64,000 nt of DNA, from assembly GCF_900111765.1 (NCBI RefSeq), contig NZ_FOIB01000008.1:124001-188000 (forward strand). The letters are read 5' to 3'. This DNA is from Myxococcus fulvus (GTDB lineage: Bacteria > Myxococcota > Myxococcia > Myxococcales > Myxococcaceae). This document shows, one piece after another, positions 21,551 through 29,460 of this stretch; position 1 is the first letter of the stretch, and each line of letters begins with the position of its first letter. The notes under the pieces were generated by a model. The model saw only the letters and a list, made by a program, of their open reading frames with translations. It did no database searches and was not told the DNA's origin. Both the position numbers and the translations under genes were made by a program.

Positions 21551-23923
21551 ATGCGCCGCGTCCGTCCACTCCTGAAGAAGCTCCTCTGGACCGCCGCGGG
21601 GCTCTTGCTCCTCGCGGCGGCGGGAGTGGCGGCGGCGTGGTCCGTGCCGCTGCCGTCACGGCTCTCCGCTCCACCCTCGGTGGTGATGGAGTACCGCGAC
21701 GGCACCCCGGCCCACGTCTTCCTCGCGCCCGACGAGCGCTGGCGCATCGCCGCGCCCGTCGAGCGCATCGACCCGGCCTACCTCCGGGCGTTGTTCGCGC
21801 TGGAGGACAAGCGCTTCTACTCACATCCCGGCGTGGACCCCCTCGCCGTGGCGCGCGCCGCCGCGCTCAACGTGGCCCGGGGGCGCCGGGTGTCGGGAGC
21901 CTCCACGCTGACGATGCAGCTGGTGCGCATGCTGGAGCCCCGGCCGCGCACCTTCACCTCGAAGCTCGTGGAGTCCCTGCGCGCGGTGCAGCTGGAGCTG
22001 CGCCTGACGAAGCAGGAGGTGCTCGCGGCCTATCTCCAGTTCGTCCCCTACGGGCGCAACGTGGAGGGCGTGGAGGCCGCGGCCCTGGCGTACTTCGGCC
22101 ACACCGCGGCGCACCTGAGCCCGGCCGAAATCGCCACGCTGCTGGCGGTGCCGCAGAACCCCAACCGCCGCTTCCCCACGCCGGAGAACCGCGAGCGGCT
22201 GCGCTCGGCGCGCGACGACGTGGCCCGCAGGCTGCTGGAGGCCGACGCGCTCCCTCGCGGACCGGAGGAGGCGAGGGTGCCCGCCGCGCAGGTGCTCGCC
22301 GACGTGCGCGCCTCGGACGTTCCGGGAGGGCTCAAGGCGTTTCCCCGCGAGGCGCCGCATGTGGCCGTGTGGCTCAGGGCCCAGCGCCCCGGCCAGACGC
22401 GGCTGTCCACCACGCTGGATGGGGGCACGCAGCGCCTGGTGGAGCGGGTGATGCGCGACGCGGCCCGGGAGCTGAAGTCCAAGGGCATCCACAACGGCAC
22501 GGCGGTGGTGGTGGAGCGGGAGCAGGGCGCGGTGCTCGCGCTGGTGGGCAACTTCGACTTCTTCGACGCGGAGCACGGCGGGCAGATTGTCGGCTTCGCC
22601 ACGCCGCGCTCGCCGGGCTCGGCGCTCAAGCCGCTGCTCTACGCCATGGGCATCGACCAGGGACTCACCGGCCCCGAGCAGCTCGTGGCGGACATCCCCA
22701 CGACGTACGGCGGCTATGCGCCGCGCAACTTCGACGGCCGCTTCCTGGGGCTCGTGCGGCTGGAGTACGCGCTGTCCCAGTCCCTCAACATGCCCTTCGT
22801 GCGGCTGCTCGAGCGCGTGGGCGTGGAGCGCTTCCTGTCCGCGCTGAGGACCTCGGGTGTCACCAGCCTGGTGCCGGACCCGGGCCACTACGGCCTGTCC
22901 GCGGCCGTGGGTGGCATCGAGCTGACGCCCATGGAGCTCGCCGGGCTCTACGTGGCCATCGCGGGGGATGGCCGCGCCCGTCCGCTGCGCCTGCTCGACG
23001 AGGGCCAGGCGCCGGAGGCCCCGGTGGAGGTCATGTCCCCGGGCGCCGCGTGGCTGACGCGCAAGGCGCTGGCGCTGAGAGATCGGCCGGACTTCCCGGA
23101 GCGACGACGGCTGACGGGCCTGCCCGCGCGGGTGCACTGGAAGACGGGCACGAGCTTCGGCCACCGCGACGCGTGGGCCGCGGGCTCCGGTCCCCGGCAC
23201 ACCGCCGTCGTGTGGCTGGGCAACTTCAACCACGCGCCGAGCGTGCACCTGGTGGGCGCGGACGCGGCGGGCCCGGTGCTGTTCGACATCCTGGAGGGCG
23301 TGGGGCCCCGGGGCCGCTCGCTGCCCGAGGACGAGACGGTGGTGCCGGAGGACCTGATGCGGGTGGAGGTCTGCGCGTACTCGGGACACCTGCCGACGGA
23401 GGCGTGCACCCAGCGCAAGCAGGTCCACGCGCGCCGCTCGGCCGTTCCCACCGCGGTGTGTCCGTATCACCAGCGCGTGGAGGTGGACGTGGCCACGGGC
23501 CTGTCCGTGGGCCCCACGTGCAGCGCGGGGCGCAAGACGGAGTCGCGCGTCTTCGTCACGTGGCCGGCGACGATTCGCCGCTGGCTGGAAGAGCAGCACC
23601 GCCGGCTGCCCGAGCCTCCCGCGCCCGCTCCGGGGTGTGAGCCCGGCGGCGCCCGGGCGGCGCCCTCCATCGTCTCACCGGCCCCTGGCCACGTCGCGCT
23701 GCTGATTCCGGGCGTGCCCGCCGCCCAGCAGGAGGTGCCGCTGGAGGCGGAGGCCTCACACGAGCGCGCGCTCACCTGGTTCGTGGACGGCGCGCTGCTC
23801 GGCTCGGCTCGCGCGGACGAGCGGGTGTGGTGGACGCCGTCGGTGGGCTCGCACGAAATCCTCGTCACCGATGACCGGGGCCTCACCGCCCGTCGCACGC
23901 TCGTCGTCCGTGAGCGGCGTTAG
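21551..23923 (+). CDS. pbpC: Penicillin-binding protein 1C
   Basis: 790 residues. One N-terminal transmembrane anchor (about 8-32), a GT51 glycosyltransferase domain with catalytic Glu85 in ALEDKRFYSHPG, a transpeptidase domain with SALK (Ser357/Lys360), SQSLN and WKTGTS (Lys531), and a C-terminal BiPBP_C-type beta domain (about 690-790). Together these make it a PBP1C-class peptidoglycan synthase. The start at 21551, one base after the macroglobulin stop, gives the expected short cytoplasmic N-terminus. Translational coupling with the macroglobulin gene is likely. Confidence 0.95.
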   Translation: MRRVRPLLKKLLWTAAGLLLLAAAGVAAAWSVPLPSRLSAPPSVVMEYRDGTPAHVFLAPDERWRIAAPVERIDPAYLRALFALEDKRFYSHPGVDPLAVARAAALNVARGRRVSGASTLTMQLVRMLEPRPRTFTSKLVESLRAVQLELRLTKQEVLAAYLQFVPYGRNVEGVEAAALAYFGHTAAHLSPAEIATLLAVPQNPNRRFPTPENRERLRSARDDVARRLLEADALPRGPEEARVPAAQVLADVRASDVPGGLKAFPREAPHVAVWLRAQRPGQTRLSTTLDGGTQRLVERVMRDAARELKSKGIHNGTAVVVEREQGAVLALVGNFDFFDAEHGGQIVGFATPRSPGSALKPLLYAMGIDQGLTGPEQLVADIPTTYGGYAPRNFDGRFLGLVRLEYALSQSLNMPFVRLLERVGVERFLSALRTSGVTSLVPDPGHYGLSAAVGGIELTPMELAGLYVAIAGDGRARPLRLLDEGQAPEAPVEVMSPGAAWLTRKALALRDRPDFPERRRLTGLPARVHWKTGTSFGHRDAWAAGSGPRHTAVVWLGNFNHAPSVHLVGADAAGPVLFDILEGVGPRGRSLPEDETVVPEDLMRVEVCAYSGHLPTEACTQRKQVHARRSAVPTAVCPYHQRVEVDVATGLSVGPTCSAGRKTESRVFVTWPATIRRWLEEQHRRLPEPPAPAPGCEPGGARAAPSIVSPAPGHVALLIPGVPAAQQEVPLEAEASHERALTWFVDGALLGSARADERVWWTPSVGSHEILVTDDRGLTARRTLVVRERR

Positions 23924-23944
23924 GCCCCGGCCGAGGACTCCGCT

Positions 23945-25726
23945 TCAGCGGGCCTCCCAGCCCGCCTCGCCGCGCTGGTACTGCTGGCCCGAGGGCAGCG
24001 CGCCGTAGAAGAGGAAGTCCTTCACGCCCACCACGGACTTGCCGTCGAACAGGCCCAGCTCGCCCTTGGGCGCCAGCTGGATGCCCAGCTCGGACACCTT
24101 CAGCCGCACCTTCGCGCCCGGGGCCACGGTGAGCGCCGGGAGCACCGCGCCCATGGGCGGGTGCACCTGCGTCGGCGGGTGGTCGCTCTGCGCCAGGCTC
24201 ACCCGCAGGTTGGTGGTCAGCACCATGCCCTGGAGCGACACGGCCGTGGTGCCGTGGTTGGCCACGTCCACCCAGCCCTCCACCGGGTCGAACGCGTCGA
24301 ACACCAGCGTGGAGCGCTGCGCCTTGAGCCGCGCCCAGTCCTTCTCCACGAAGGCCCGCCGCTCCCGGACGTAGCGCTTCATGTAGTCGCGGCTCGCGCG
24401 GAAGCGCTCGTAGTCGATGTACGGGGCCGTGCGCATGTGCGAGTCGATGAGCGCGTGCACCGCGTCGATGTACGGGTTGAGCACCTCGGGCTTGAAGAGC
24501 TCGTCCAGCGCCTTCTCCAACCGCTCATCCAGCCGCCCGCGCAGCTCCGGATTCATCAGCACGCGCGTGGCCAGGTTGGAGAACACGGGCAGGTAGCCCG
24601 GGTAGGACTGCGACTCCTTCTTGCGCTGCAGGTACATCTTCTCCGTCCACGCGTCGAACAGCGTGAAGTTGAACAGCGGGTGGCGCATGCTGTTGGTGCT
24701 CGTGGCCATGTCGGGCACCGGGTTCAGGTACCACCAGCGCGCGTCCACGTTGTTGAGGTCCCACGGCACGTAGGACCACTTCGCCACGGCCCGGTCGTAG
24801 ATGAAGTAGCTCTCCGAGTCCTCGACGAAGTTGTTGGACATCAGCGCGTCCATCACCATGGAGCGCAGGTAGTGCTCCAGCTGGAGATGCTTGCCCAGCT
24901 TCTCGGCGAACTCGGGCTCCGGCGAGTGGTTGATGACGTCCATCATCGCGACGAGCGCGTCGTCCGGCTGCCGCTCGTTCGTCTTCTTCGTCCAGTCGCC
25001 CTGGTAGGGCACCTTCCACGTCTTCATCTCGCAGTCCTTCCACCCGCATCGGTAGATGGTCGCGTCGTCATCCGCGAAGGCGTGGGCCTTGAGGAAGGCC
25101 TTGTTCACCTGCTCGATTTCCAGGAACACGCCCTGGGGACTGCCGTTGACCGTGAGCAGCACGTACGTCGCCTTGGACGCGGGCACGCGCATCGCCTCCA
25201 GCAGGTCGAAGGCCATCTTCTCCGCCAGCATGGACGCGTCGGCGAACTCGGCCACCAGGTTGAGCGACGTGCGCCCTTCGAAGCGGGTGCCGTCCGCGAA
25301 GCTCACGTTCCAGCTCTTCTTGTCGAAGAACCGCGCGGACGCGCCGCGCAGCCGCACCTTCACCGGGTACGTCATCCCCTTGGCCTTGAAGACGGCGTCC
25401 TGCTCGGGCGTCCACACGTCCTCGGCGAACTTCTTCATCGCCTCCGGAGGGATGATGAGCTCGTACTCGGGCACGCTCGTCTGCAGCTTCGGCATCACGT
25501 AGGGCCGCTGGGCCTCGGGTGTCACCGGTGGAGGTGGTGGAGGTGGCGGGTCCACCGGGTCTGGGTCCACGGGCGTCGGATTCGGCGTCGGGTCCACGGG
25601 CGTCGGATTCGACGGCGTCGGGTCCTCGATGACGGGTGGCGGCTGCGTCGGCGGAGACGGGGCCTCGGAACCACAAGCCCACATCCACATCACTGGAAGA
25701 CAGAGCAAGAGTCGTGAGCGAGTCAT
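23945..25726 (-). CDS. CotH-kinase-family lipoprotein with lamin-tail-like end
   Basis: 593 residues. Lipobox WMWAC (Cys about 18) is followed by a Pro/Thr/Asp/Val linker with a TPVDPTPNP repeat (residues 25-70). The CotH-like domain (about 80-430) has VKVRLRGASARFFDKKSWNV, the pattern VNGSPQGVFLEIEQVN, and a metal/ATP-type segment WSYVPWDLNNVDA. CotH proteins of spore-formers phosphorylate coat proteins; in myxobacteria secreted homologues are common and their substrates unknown. The last ~90 residues (WVDVANHGTTAVSLQG) resemble a lamin-tail beta-sandwich. Convergent with pbpC. Confidence 0.85.
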   Translation of the reverse strand: MTRSRLLLCLPVMWMWACGSEAPSPPTQPPPVIEDPTPSNPTPVDPTPNPTPVDPDPVDPPPPPPPPVTPEAQRPYVMPKLQTSVPEYELIIPPEAMKKFAEDVWTPEQDAVFKAKGMTYPVKVRLRGASARFFDKKSWNVSFADGTRFEGRTSLNLVAEFADASMLAEKMAFDLLEAMRVPASKATYVLLTVNGSPQGVFLEIEQVNKAFLKAHAFADDDATIYRCGWKDCEMKTWKVPYQGDWTKKTNERQPDDALVAMMDVINHSPEPEFAEKLGKHLQLEHYLRSMVMDALMSNNFVEDSESYFIYDRAVAKWSYVPWDLNNVDARWWYLNPVPDMATSTNSMRHPLFNFTLFDAWTEKMYLQRKKESQSYPGYLPVFSNLATRVLMNPELRGRLDERLEKALDELFKPEVLNPYIDAVHALIDSHMRTAPYIDYERFRASRDYMKRYVRERRAFVEKDWARLKAQRSTLVFDAFDPVEGWVDVANHGTTAVSLQGMVLTTNLRVSLAQSDHPPTQVHPPMGAVLPALTVAPGAKVRLKVSELGIQLAPKGELGLFDGKSVVGVKDFLFYGALPSGQQYQRGEAGWEAR

Positions 25727-26070
25727 CGACCGGGGTTGAGCAAGGCGCGTGCCTCATGAAGGCGGAGGTGCGCTGCCCGGTAGTGGACGAATCCACTGCG
25801 CCTTGGGGTCATGGGGTGGGAAGTCGATGAAAGGGATTTCCCATCCTGGTCCGGTCAATCGCCCCACCCTGGAGGGCAGAGGACCCGTCGCGCCGCGTGT
25901 CGTCTCCTGGGTCGGAGCGGGAGCGGCCCCCTCGGACGCGGGCCCTCTGGCGGGGCAGGCAAGCAGTCAGGGAAGCCACTTCTCTTCCCACCCGGCGCTG
26001 TTCCCGACGCGCCGTGGCGCCCCTAGCTTCATCAAGAAGAGGGGAGCGCCGCGACAGGGAGACGCCCGCG
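25727..26070. other. Intergenic region between divergent cotH-like and membrane-protein genes
   Basis: 344 bases with no supportable gene. It must hold promoters for both divergent genes. A loose inverted repeat TGGGAA...TTCCCA lies near 25818-25845. No clear -35/-10 pair was found. Confidence 0.4.
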
Positions 26071-26538
26071 ATGGAGACCTGGAACCAGTCGTCTGATTCC
26101 GCCCGCAGCCACACGCCGCTGATGGTGAACCGTCGTATCGACGAGCACGTGGAGGCGTGCGTGCGGCACATGGCGACCCACGCCGACCGCCCGGAGATGA
26201 GCCGCTACCTCCAGACGCTGGAGCGCGAGTGGGACCTCAACCGTGCCGTCATGGTGGGCACCGCCGTGGCCGGTGCGCTGGGCCTCTTGCTGGGCAGGCG
26301 GGACGGCGGCGGCTGGCGGTGGCTCAGCGCGGTGGCCGCCGGAGTGCTCCTCCAACATGGTGCCCTGGGCTTCGGTCCCCTGTCCGCTCCCTTGCGCGCG
26401 CTGGGCATCCGCACGCGCCGGGAGATTGACCTGGAGAAGTTCGCCATCAAGGCGCTGCGCGGTGACTTCGAGCGCATCCCCAATGACGGCGGCCCCATGG
26501 CCCGCGCCAACGCGGCGCTCGTGGCCGCGCAGTCCTGA
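26071..26538 (+). CDS. Membrane protein, DUF2892-like
   Basis: 155 residues. A soluble N-terminal helix region, two closely spaced transmembrane helices at about 60-110 (AVMVGTAVAGALGLLLG and WLSAVAAGVLLQHGALGFGPL), and a C-terminal segment RTRREIDLEKFAIKALRGDF that recurs in proteins annotated as DUF2892-containing. The ATG at 26071 is chosen because the upstream open frame is low-complexity. Function unknown. Confidence 0.65.
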   Translation: METWNQSSDSARSHTPLMVNRRIDEHVEACVRHMATHADRPEMSRYLQTLEREWDLNRAVMVGTAVAGALGLLLGRRDGGGWRWLSAVAAGVLLQHGALGFGPLSAPLRALGIRTRREIDLEKFAIKALRGDFERIPNDGGPMARANAALVAAQS

Positions 26539-26562
26539 GCCACCGGAGACTCGAGCCGGACT

Positions 26563-27933
26563 TCAAGGCTCGATGCGCAGGAGGTGGACCTGCGACTCGC
26601 GTGTGACTCCCACGAGCCTGTCCCCCATGAAGGCCATGTGATGGAAGTGGTGGTCATCGCGCACCACGCCGATGTGGGTTCCCTCGTCATCGACGATGAC
26701 GAGGTCGTCCACGTACCAGTCGGAGAGCCACGTCTCTCCCGTCCGGTACGCGATGCCCCCGGCGCGGTGGGCACTCCGCTGGATGAAGGGACTGGGGAGG
26801 ACACTCACCGAACCCCCGGTGGATGGGTCGAGCCGCTCGATGTATCCCCAGCCCCGCTGCTTGTTGGCGCTCGACACCAGGTGGGTCCCGGTCCACGCGA
26901 GGGCTTCCACGGTCTCGGCGAGGAGGAACTCCCGTGTAGGGGCTCCCGTGGCGGGGTCGATGCGCACGAGCTTGCGCTCATGGGCCTCCAGGTAGAGCCA
27001 GAGCGACGTTCCGTCCCAGGTCAATCCCCTGGGGACCCGGTGGTCCATGAACGTCCACGCCTGGAGCACGGCCAGCGTCTGGGGGTCGAGTCGGGTCAGC
27101 GTGAGCCGGTCATCGTCGTAGAAGCCGCCCAGCTCCTCTCGATACACGAGCCAGAGTGCCTCGCCGTCATAGGCCACGCCGTGGATGGGCTGTCGCCCCG
27201 CGAAGCCGCTCTCGGGAACGAGCGTGTAGTGGCGGGTGAAGAGGGCCTCGTTGTGCCACTCGGGTGTCTTCACGTGGAGGATGTTGCTGGTGGTGACGGA
27301 GCCGTCGTCCCTGTCGACGTACAGGCGGAAGTAGAGGTCCGTGGCCGCCGCGACGAGGGGACTGCCCGCGAGGATGACGCCCGCCAGGTTGAAGTCCGCC
27401 CTGGCCACGTCGTCCCCCTCGTGGATGAGCAGGCCGTTCGTCGCGCTGACCGTGGGGAAGTGCTGCAGGGCGTAGAGCCTGTATCGACGGAAGCCGCGCG
27501 CATGGCTTCGCTGCCACGCGAGGTGCACCGACGAGGTCGTCACTTCGAGCGGCGCGAGCAATCGGACAGGACGCGCCAGGTGGATGACGGCCTCCTCGCT
27601 CGGAGGCCCCTCGAAGGCCTGCGTCACCTGGGCGAACTCACCATCCTCCCGGGCGTGACGCAGCTCGAGTTGGAACGGTCCGGAGGGGAGCGCCAGGGCC
27701 AGCTTGCCCGCGGAGTCCGTCTTCCCCTGCTCGACTCCATCGAGGAGGACCAGGATGCCCTCCGCGGGCTGCTCGTCGTCATAGGCCACGCGCAGAATGG
27801 GCCGGGTCTCTGGGGCGGGCACTTCGGGCACTTCGGGCACTTCGGGCGCCGGCCGCGAGGGCGCTGGGGCGCGTTCGCAAGCCAGCAACAGGCTGAGGCC
27901 CAGCAATCCGAGCCAGGACTTTCCAGAAGACAT
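26563..27933 (-). CDS. Lipoprotein with carboxypeptidase-regulatory-like and propeller-like domains (paralogue A)
   Basis: 456 residues. The start at 27933 is fixed by GGAGG seven bases upstream. Lipobox LLLAC near residue 19, then a Pro/Glu/Val repeat (VPEVPEVPAPE). Residues about 45-110 look like a carboxypeptidase-regulatory-like beta-sandwich (QPAEGILVLLDGVEQGKTD), followed by a fibronectin-III-like module (VTTSSVHLAWQRSHARGFRRY). The rest consists of repeated strands with YDGEALWLVYREE and LTWDGTSLWLYLEA, compatible with a beta-propeller. It is a tandem paralogue of the gene at 27969-29312, 35 bases away. Probably surface-exposed; function unknown. Confidence 0.75.
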   Translation of the reverse strand: MSSGKSWLGLLGLSLLLACERAPAPSRPAPEVPEVPEVPAPETRPILRVAYDDEQPAEGILVLLDGVEQGKTDSAGKLALALPSGPFQLELRHAREDGEFAQVTQAFEGPPSEEAVIHLARPVRLLAPLEVTTSSVHLAWQRSHARGFRRYRLYALQHFPTVSATNGLLIHEGDDVARADFNLAGVILAGSPLVAAATDLYFRLYVDRDDGSVTTSNILHVKTPEWHNEALFTRHYTLVPESGFAGRQPIHGVAYDGEALWLVYREELGGFYDDDRLTLTRLDPQTLAVLQAWTFMDHRVPRGLTWDGTSLWLYLEAHERKLVRIDPATGAPTREFLLAETVEALAWTGTHLVSSANKQRGWGYIERLDPSTGGSVSVLPSPFIQRSAHRAGGIAYRTGETWLSDWYVDDLVIVDDEGTHIGVVRDDHHFHHMAFMGDRLVGVTRESQVHLLRIEP

Positions 27934-27968
27934 GTCTCGACCTCCTCGCATGCGTCGTCGCGTCCTGC

Positions 27969-29312
27969 TCAGGGTTCGATGTTCAGCACATGGACCTGGG
28001 ACTCCTGGGTGACGCCCACGAGGCGGTCTCCCATGAAGGCCATGTAGACGAAGGGGTGTGACGACGTCGTCACGCCGATGTGCGCTCCCGTGTCATCCAT
28101 GATGACGATGGCCGAGTCGACCGGGGAGGCGAGCCACGTCTCTCCCGCACGATGGGCAATGCCTCCTGAACCGGGTGAGGCCCGTTGGTTGAAGGGGCTG
28201 GGCCAGGCGTCCGTGATGGCGCCCGTGACGGGGTGGACCGCGGTGACGGAGGGCGAAGGGCCGTTGGTGCTCAGCAGCAGGTGGGTGCCTGACCAGGCCA
28301 GCGAGGTCGCCGCGCCGCCCGCCACGAACTCGAAGTCACGCGCGCCTGTGGTCGGATTGAAGCGCGCGAGCTTGCGGTCATTCGCCTCCAGATACAGCCA
28401 GAGTGACGTGCCGTCCCAGGTCAATCCCCTGGGCTGTCGGTGGTCCCAGAAGGTCCATGACTGGAGGACCGCCAGTGTCTGGGGGTCGAGTCGGGCCAGC
28501 GTGAGCCGGTCCTCGTCGTAGAATCCACCACCCGATTCCTCGCGATACAGGAACCAGAGCGCGCTGCCGTCATAGGCCACCCCACGGATGGGCAATGTCC
28601 CCGCGAAGTTGCGCTCGGGCTCGAGCGTGTAGTGCCGGGTGAAGCGGGCCTCGTCGGCCCACTCGGGTGTCTTCACGTGGAGGATGTTGCTGCCGGAGAG
28701 CGAGCCGTCGTCCTTCTGGACATAGACTCGGAAGTGGAGGTGCTGGTTGGCGGTGACGAAGGGCGCGCCGCCTTCGTACCCGGCCCCCACCACGAAGCTC
28801 GTGTGGGAGATGTCCGTCCCGACGAAGAGGAGGACGGCGTTCGACTCGTCGAGCGCCGATGCGTTCCGGTGCCCGTAGACCCTGTACTCACGGAAGGCGC
28901 GCTCATGGCTGCGTTGCCACGCGAGCTGCACCCGCGTGGTCGTCACCTCGAGTGGCGCGAGCAACTGGACGGGACGTGGCAGGTGGATGGCCACGTCGTC
29001 CCACGCCTCCGGGTCGTCACCGTCCTGGTCCTGGAAGGTTCGGGTGAACGAGCCGTCCAGCGCCGTGATGCTCAGCTCGAGTCGGAAGGGTCCCGAGGGG
29101 AGGGTCAGCTCGAGCCTTCCGTCGACATCCGTCTGACCCTGCTCGGCGTCATTGACCCGCACGCTCGCGCCCGCGGCCGGCTGCCCGTCCTCGTAGGTGA
29201 CCCGGATGGAGGGCCTTCGCTTCGAGGGGAGCTCTTCCGAGCTCAGGGGCGCGGCACAGGACACCACCAGCCCGACCCACAGGAACAGGAGCCAGGGACC
29301 GCTTCGAGGCAT
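27969..29312 (-). CDS. Lipoprotein with carboxypeptidase-regulatory-like and propeller-like domains (paralogue B)
   Basis: 447 residues, start at 29312 giving MPRSGPWLLFLWVGLVVSC with a lipobox (Cys about 19). Same domain order as its downstream neighbour: regulatory-like beta-sandwich (YEDGQPAAGASVRVNDAEQG), fibronectin-like module with VTTTRVQLAWQRSHERAF, then propeller-like strands. Long stretches are shared almost word for word (ILHVKTPEW, LDPQTLAVLQ, LTWDGTSLWLYLEA, MAFMGDRLVGVT), marking a tandem duplication. The open frame continues upstream, but that part has no signal sequence and was not used. The two genes are probably one transcript. Confidence 0.75.
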   Translation of the reverse strand: MPRSGPWLLFLWVGLVVSCAAPLSSEELPSKRRPSIRVTYEDGQPAAGASVRVNDAEQGQTDVDGRLELTLPSGPFRLELSITALDGSFTRTFQDQDGDDPEAWDDVAIHLPRPVQLLAPLEVTTTRVQLAWQRSHERAFREYRVYGHRNASALDESNAVLLFVGTDISHTSFVVGAGYEGGAPFVTANQHLHFRVYVQKDDGSLSGSNILHVKTPEWADEARFTRHYTLEPERNFAGTLPIRGVAYDGSALWFLYREESGGGFYDEDRLTLARLDPQTLAVLQSWTFWDHRQPRGLTWDGTSLWLYLEANDRKLARFNPTTGARDFEFVAGGAATSLAWSGTHLLLSTNGPSPSVTAVHPVTGAITDAWPSPFNQRASPGSGGIAHRAGETWLASPVDSAIVIMDDTGAHIGVTTSSHPFVYMAFMGDRLVGVTQESQVHVLNIEP

Positions 29313-29411
29313 GGTCACACCGCCAGATGACGCGAGCCGGCCGCTCGCGGGACGTCCAGGATACGCAACGAGCCCACGTTCCTGGCTGTGGGCCCGGCTC
29401 CGAAGAGGCCT

Positions 29412-29443
29412 GCCCCCGCTCACGAAGGCGTGCGAGCGGGGGC
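29412..29443 (-). terminator. Hairpin after the metallopeptidase/barrel gene
   Basis: GCCCCCGCTC (29412-29421) pairs perfectly with GAGCGGGGGC (29434-29443). A second stem (GCCCAC 29372-29377 with GTGGGC 29388-29393) follows. They lie between the barrel gene's stop and paralogue B, so the long gene is probably not co-transcribed with the paralogues. No T-run. Confidence 0.5.
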
Positions 29444-29460
29444 GGGTGCCTCGACGACGC

